From the NCBI GenBank assembly GCA_013298595.1, contig JAAFIG010000032.1, positions 1 to 50,996 of the forward strand: a DNA stretch of 50,996 nt, in the 5' to 3' direction. The stretch comes from Deinococcales bacterium. Its GTDB lineage: Bacteria; Deinococcota; Deinococci; Deinococcales; JAAFIG01. Below the pieces are notes generated by a model. That model was given only the letters and a program-made list of their open reading frames with translations. It ran no database searches and had not been told where the DNA came from. A program made the translations under genes and the position numbers. Shown here in pieces: positions 50,017-50,996 of the stretch (position 1 is the stretch's first letter; each line of letters opens with the position of its first letter).

Positions 50017-50996
50017 TTATCGTTCGTTGTTAAACGAAACCCAGCCACCAACTTGTAAGAAACCCGGTTTTGGTGCATATACAGCTTTGACAAGGAACAC
50101 ACTATTGTTGCCTTGGCGATCCGTTGGGCTAAAGGAAATACTGTTGAATAAGCTATCTTTCCAGTTGTTAATACCTTCCATAGCCTTAACAAAGTTTGGT
50201 CGGTTAAGGTTTGGTCCGGCGCGTTTTAAGCCTTCAACCAATGGTTGAGCAAATGCCCAACCTGCAAGCATACGGAAAGCATCGGCTTTGACAGCATCAG
50301 GAGCAATTTTAACCATTTCACCTAAGGCTGCATCGGCTTTAGGGTCGCCTTTGCCTTCAGCTAATAAGGCTGTCGGGAATGGCAAGAAACTAGCTGCGAT
50401 TGCACCATTCCATTGTGTAGCAGGACCAGCTTGGAACATAGCAGTACCTGTTAAAACACTCGAGGCGAGGATTTGTGGTTTGTAACCAATTTTTGCCATT
50501 TCACGGAGTAAGCTAATGCCGTATGAATCTGCGGTGTAAAGCACAACAGCTTCGGCGCCACTTTCTTTAAGTTTCAAAGCTTGTACAGCGAGGCTGGTTT
50601 CGCTTGGTTCGTGTGGTACTTTGGCAACCAATGTAGCTTTGCCTTTGAGTGCGGTCACTTCGTCCTCAACGCCTTTGGCTCCCTCGAGACCAAAGCCTTG
50701 GTTGATATACAGCACAGCCATCTTCTCGAGTTTTAAGGTGTTCACAGCGTGACGCAACAACAAGATACTCTCGATGTAATAATTGGTGTATGTACTAAAA
50801 ACCGTTGGGGTGCGTGGTTTACCATCTTTGATTTGACTAAAAGCGGTGCTGCCTGTGGCTGGTGAAACCCACGGAATGGCGTTGGCTCGTACATCCTCGA
50901 GAATAGCTAAACCATTGGGTGTGCCTACGCCACCGACCAAAGCAAAGACACCTTGGCGTTCAACGAGGTCTTTGACTACCAGTTTAGTACGGGCTG
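50017..50996 (-). CDS. LivJ-type branched-chain amino acid binding protein, N-terminus outside the window
   Basis: The frame is open from the window edge, so the start and signal peptide lie beyond 50996. Visible sequence FALVGGVGTPNGLAILEDVR leads to YTNYYIESILLLRHAVNTLK and KMAVLYINQGFGLEGAKGVE, then ALKLKESGAEAVVLYTADSY. These are Leu/Ile/Val-binding type I periplasmic folds, as used by the Liv importers. It is followed on the same strand by livG and livF after a hairpin, so it supplies ligand to that system. The ligand could be an amino acid or an amide. The C-terminus SFNNER is intact. Confidence 0.88.
   Translation of the reverse strand, partial: ARTKLVVKDLVERQGVFALVGGVGTPNGLAILEDVRANAIPWVSPATGSTAFSQIKDGKPRTPTVFSTYTNYYIESILLLRHAVNTLKLEKMAVLYINQGFGLEGAKGVEDEVTALKGKATLVAKVPHEPSETSLAVQALKLKESGAEAVVLYTADSYGISLLREMAKIGYKPQILASSVLTGTAMFQAGPATQWNGAIAASFLPFPTALLAEGKGDPKADAALGEMVKIAPDAVKADAFRMLAGWAFAQPLVEGLKRAGPNLNRPNFVKAMEGINNWKDSLFNSISFSPTDRQGNNSVFLVKAVYAPKPGFLQVGGWVSFNNER

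Larger units (their letters stand above)
1..50996. repeat. Highly iterated palindrome CTCGAG, spread through the whole window
   Basis: The hexamer CTCGAG recurs throughout genes and spacers. I counted about 38 copies in 20494-23967 and about 23 in 42319-44475, or one per 90-95 bp. About one per 4 kb is expected. It is read in all three frames: CTC-GAG (Leu-Glu), gCT-CGA-G (Ala-Arg), and nnC-TCG-AGn (Ser-Ser or Ser-Arg). It is therefore not a codon-usage effect. Density falls in the polyamine-binding protein gene (one copy in 34357-35508). The layout is like HIP1 of cyanobacteria but with a different core. The total of about 300 is a hand estimate. Confidence 0.95.

Noticed and set aside
1-50996. 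CTCGAG copies as cloning or adapter residue (XhoI sites)
   Set aside because: Hundreds of copies lie inside intact conserved genes in all frames, which cannot come from vector joins.
1-50996. tRNA or rRNA genes
   Set aside because: I looked for T-loop-like GGTTCGAATCC patterns and conserved rRNA blocks on both strands and found none. A covariance-model search would settle it.

Overview
The window comes from a diderm bacterium that most resembles the Deinococcota, with moderate confidence. The evidence is a futalosine-type menaquinone enzyme (MqnB), LptF/LptG/LptD-like envelope proteins, many lipoproteins, a SARP-type regulator fused to TPRs, and many genes whose start codon lies exactly 6 nt after a TANNNT box. 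That last layout is the leaderless-mRNA signature known from Deinococcus. GC content looks moderate (about 45 percent, by eye). The whole sequence is peppered with the palindrome CTCGAG. I estimate roughly 300 copies by hand, with about 38 in the sbcC gene alone, against about 12 expected by chance in 51 kb. It occurs in all reading frames and between genes.

Layout. 1-7.7 kb: an Asp-box propeller protein, a Gly-Gly sulfur carrier and a convergent E1-like enzyme; a thioredoxin-fold protein; 3-methyladenine glycosylase; an unknown secreted protein; pyrF; a broken endonuclease V gene; a HicB-like protein; SlyD; and mqnB. 7.7-12.6 kb: a DUF3352-like secreted protein, an unknown protein, a dienoyl-CoA-reductase-like SDR and pilT. 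12.7-20.5 kb is the most unusual part. It holds a lipoprotein related to cholesterol-dependent cytolysins (CDC-like) with a replaced C-terminal domain, an Ig-type lipoprotein, a divergent SARP/TPR regulator, an NHL-propeller lipoprotein, and a 52-residue peptide with a lasso-leader-like YxxPxL motif. The last two are coupled by an ATGA overlap. Paired GGTAAC repeats with 11-bp periodicity lie upstream of the CDC-like gene and of the peptide gene, each with the same 16-bp spacing to a candidate -10. This suggests one regulon controlled by the SARP protein.

20.5-32.6 kb: sbcC; an envelope cluster (LptF, LptG, an LptD-like barrel, a lipoprotein); a DJ-1 family protein lacking the usual cysteine; an outer-membrane barrel; and a leishmanolysin-like lipoprotein peptidase. 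32.6-44.5 kb is a polyamine-use locus: a PucR regulator, a PotD/A/B/C-type transporter, a GabT aminotransferase, a PatD-type aldehyde dehydrogenase, an asparaginase and a CaiB/BaiF CoA-transferase. 44.6-51 kb: a YgiB/YgiC-like pair, DciA with an added zinc ribbon, recF, and livF/livG plus a truncated livJ-type binding protein.

Intergenic DNA carries several families of small palindromic repeats (GTAGGGGCGAGG...CCTCGCCC type, GGGAGACC...GGTCTCCC type, and a 210-bp inverted-repeat element). I found no tRNA, rRNA, CRISPR array, insertion sequence or transposase.
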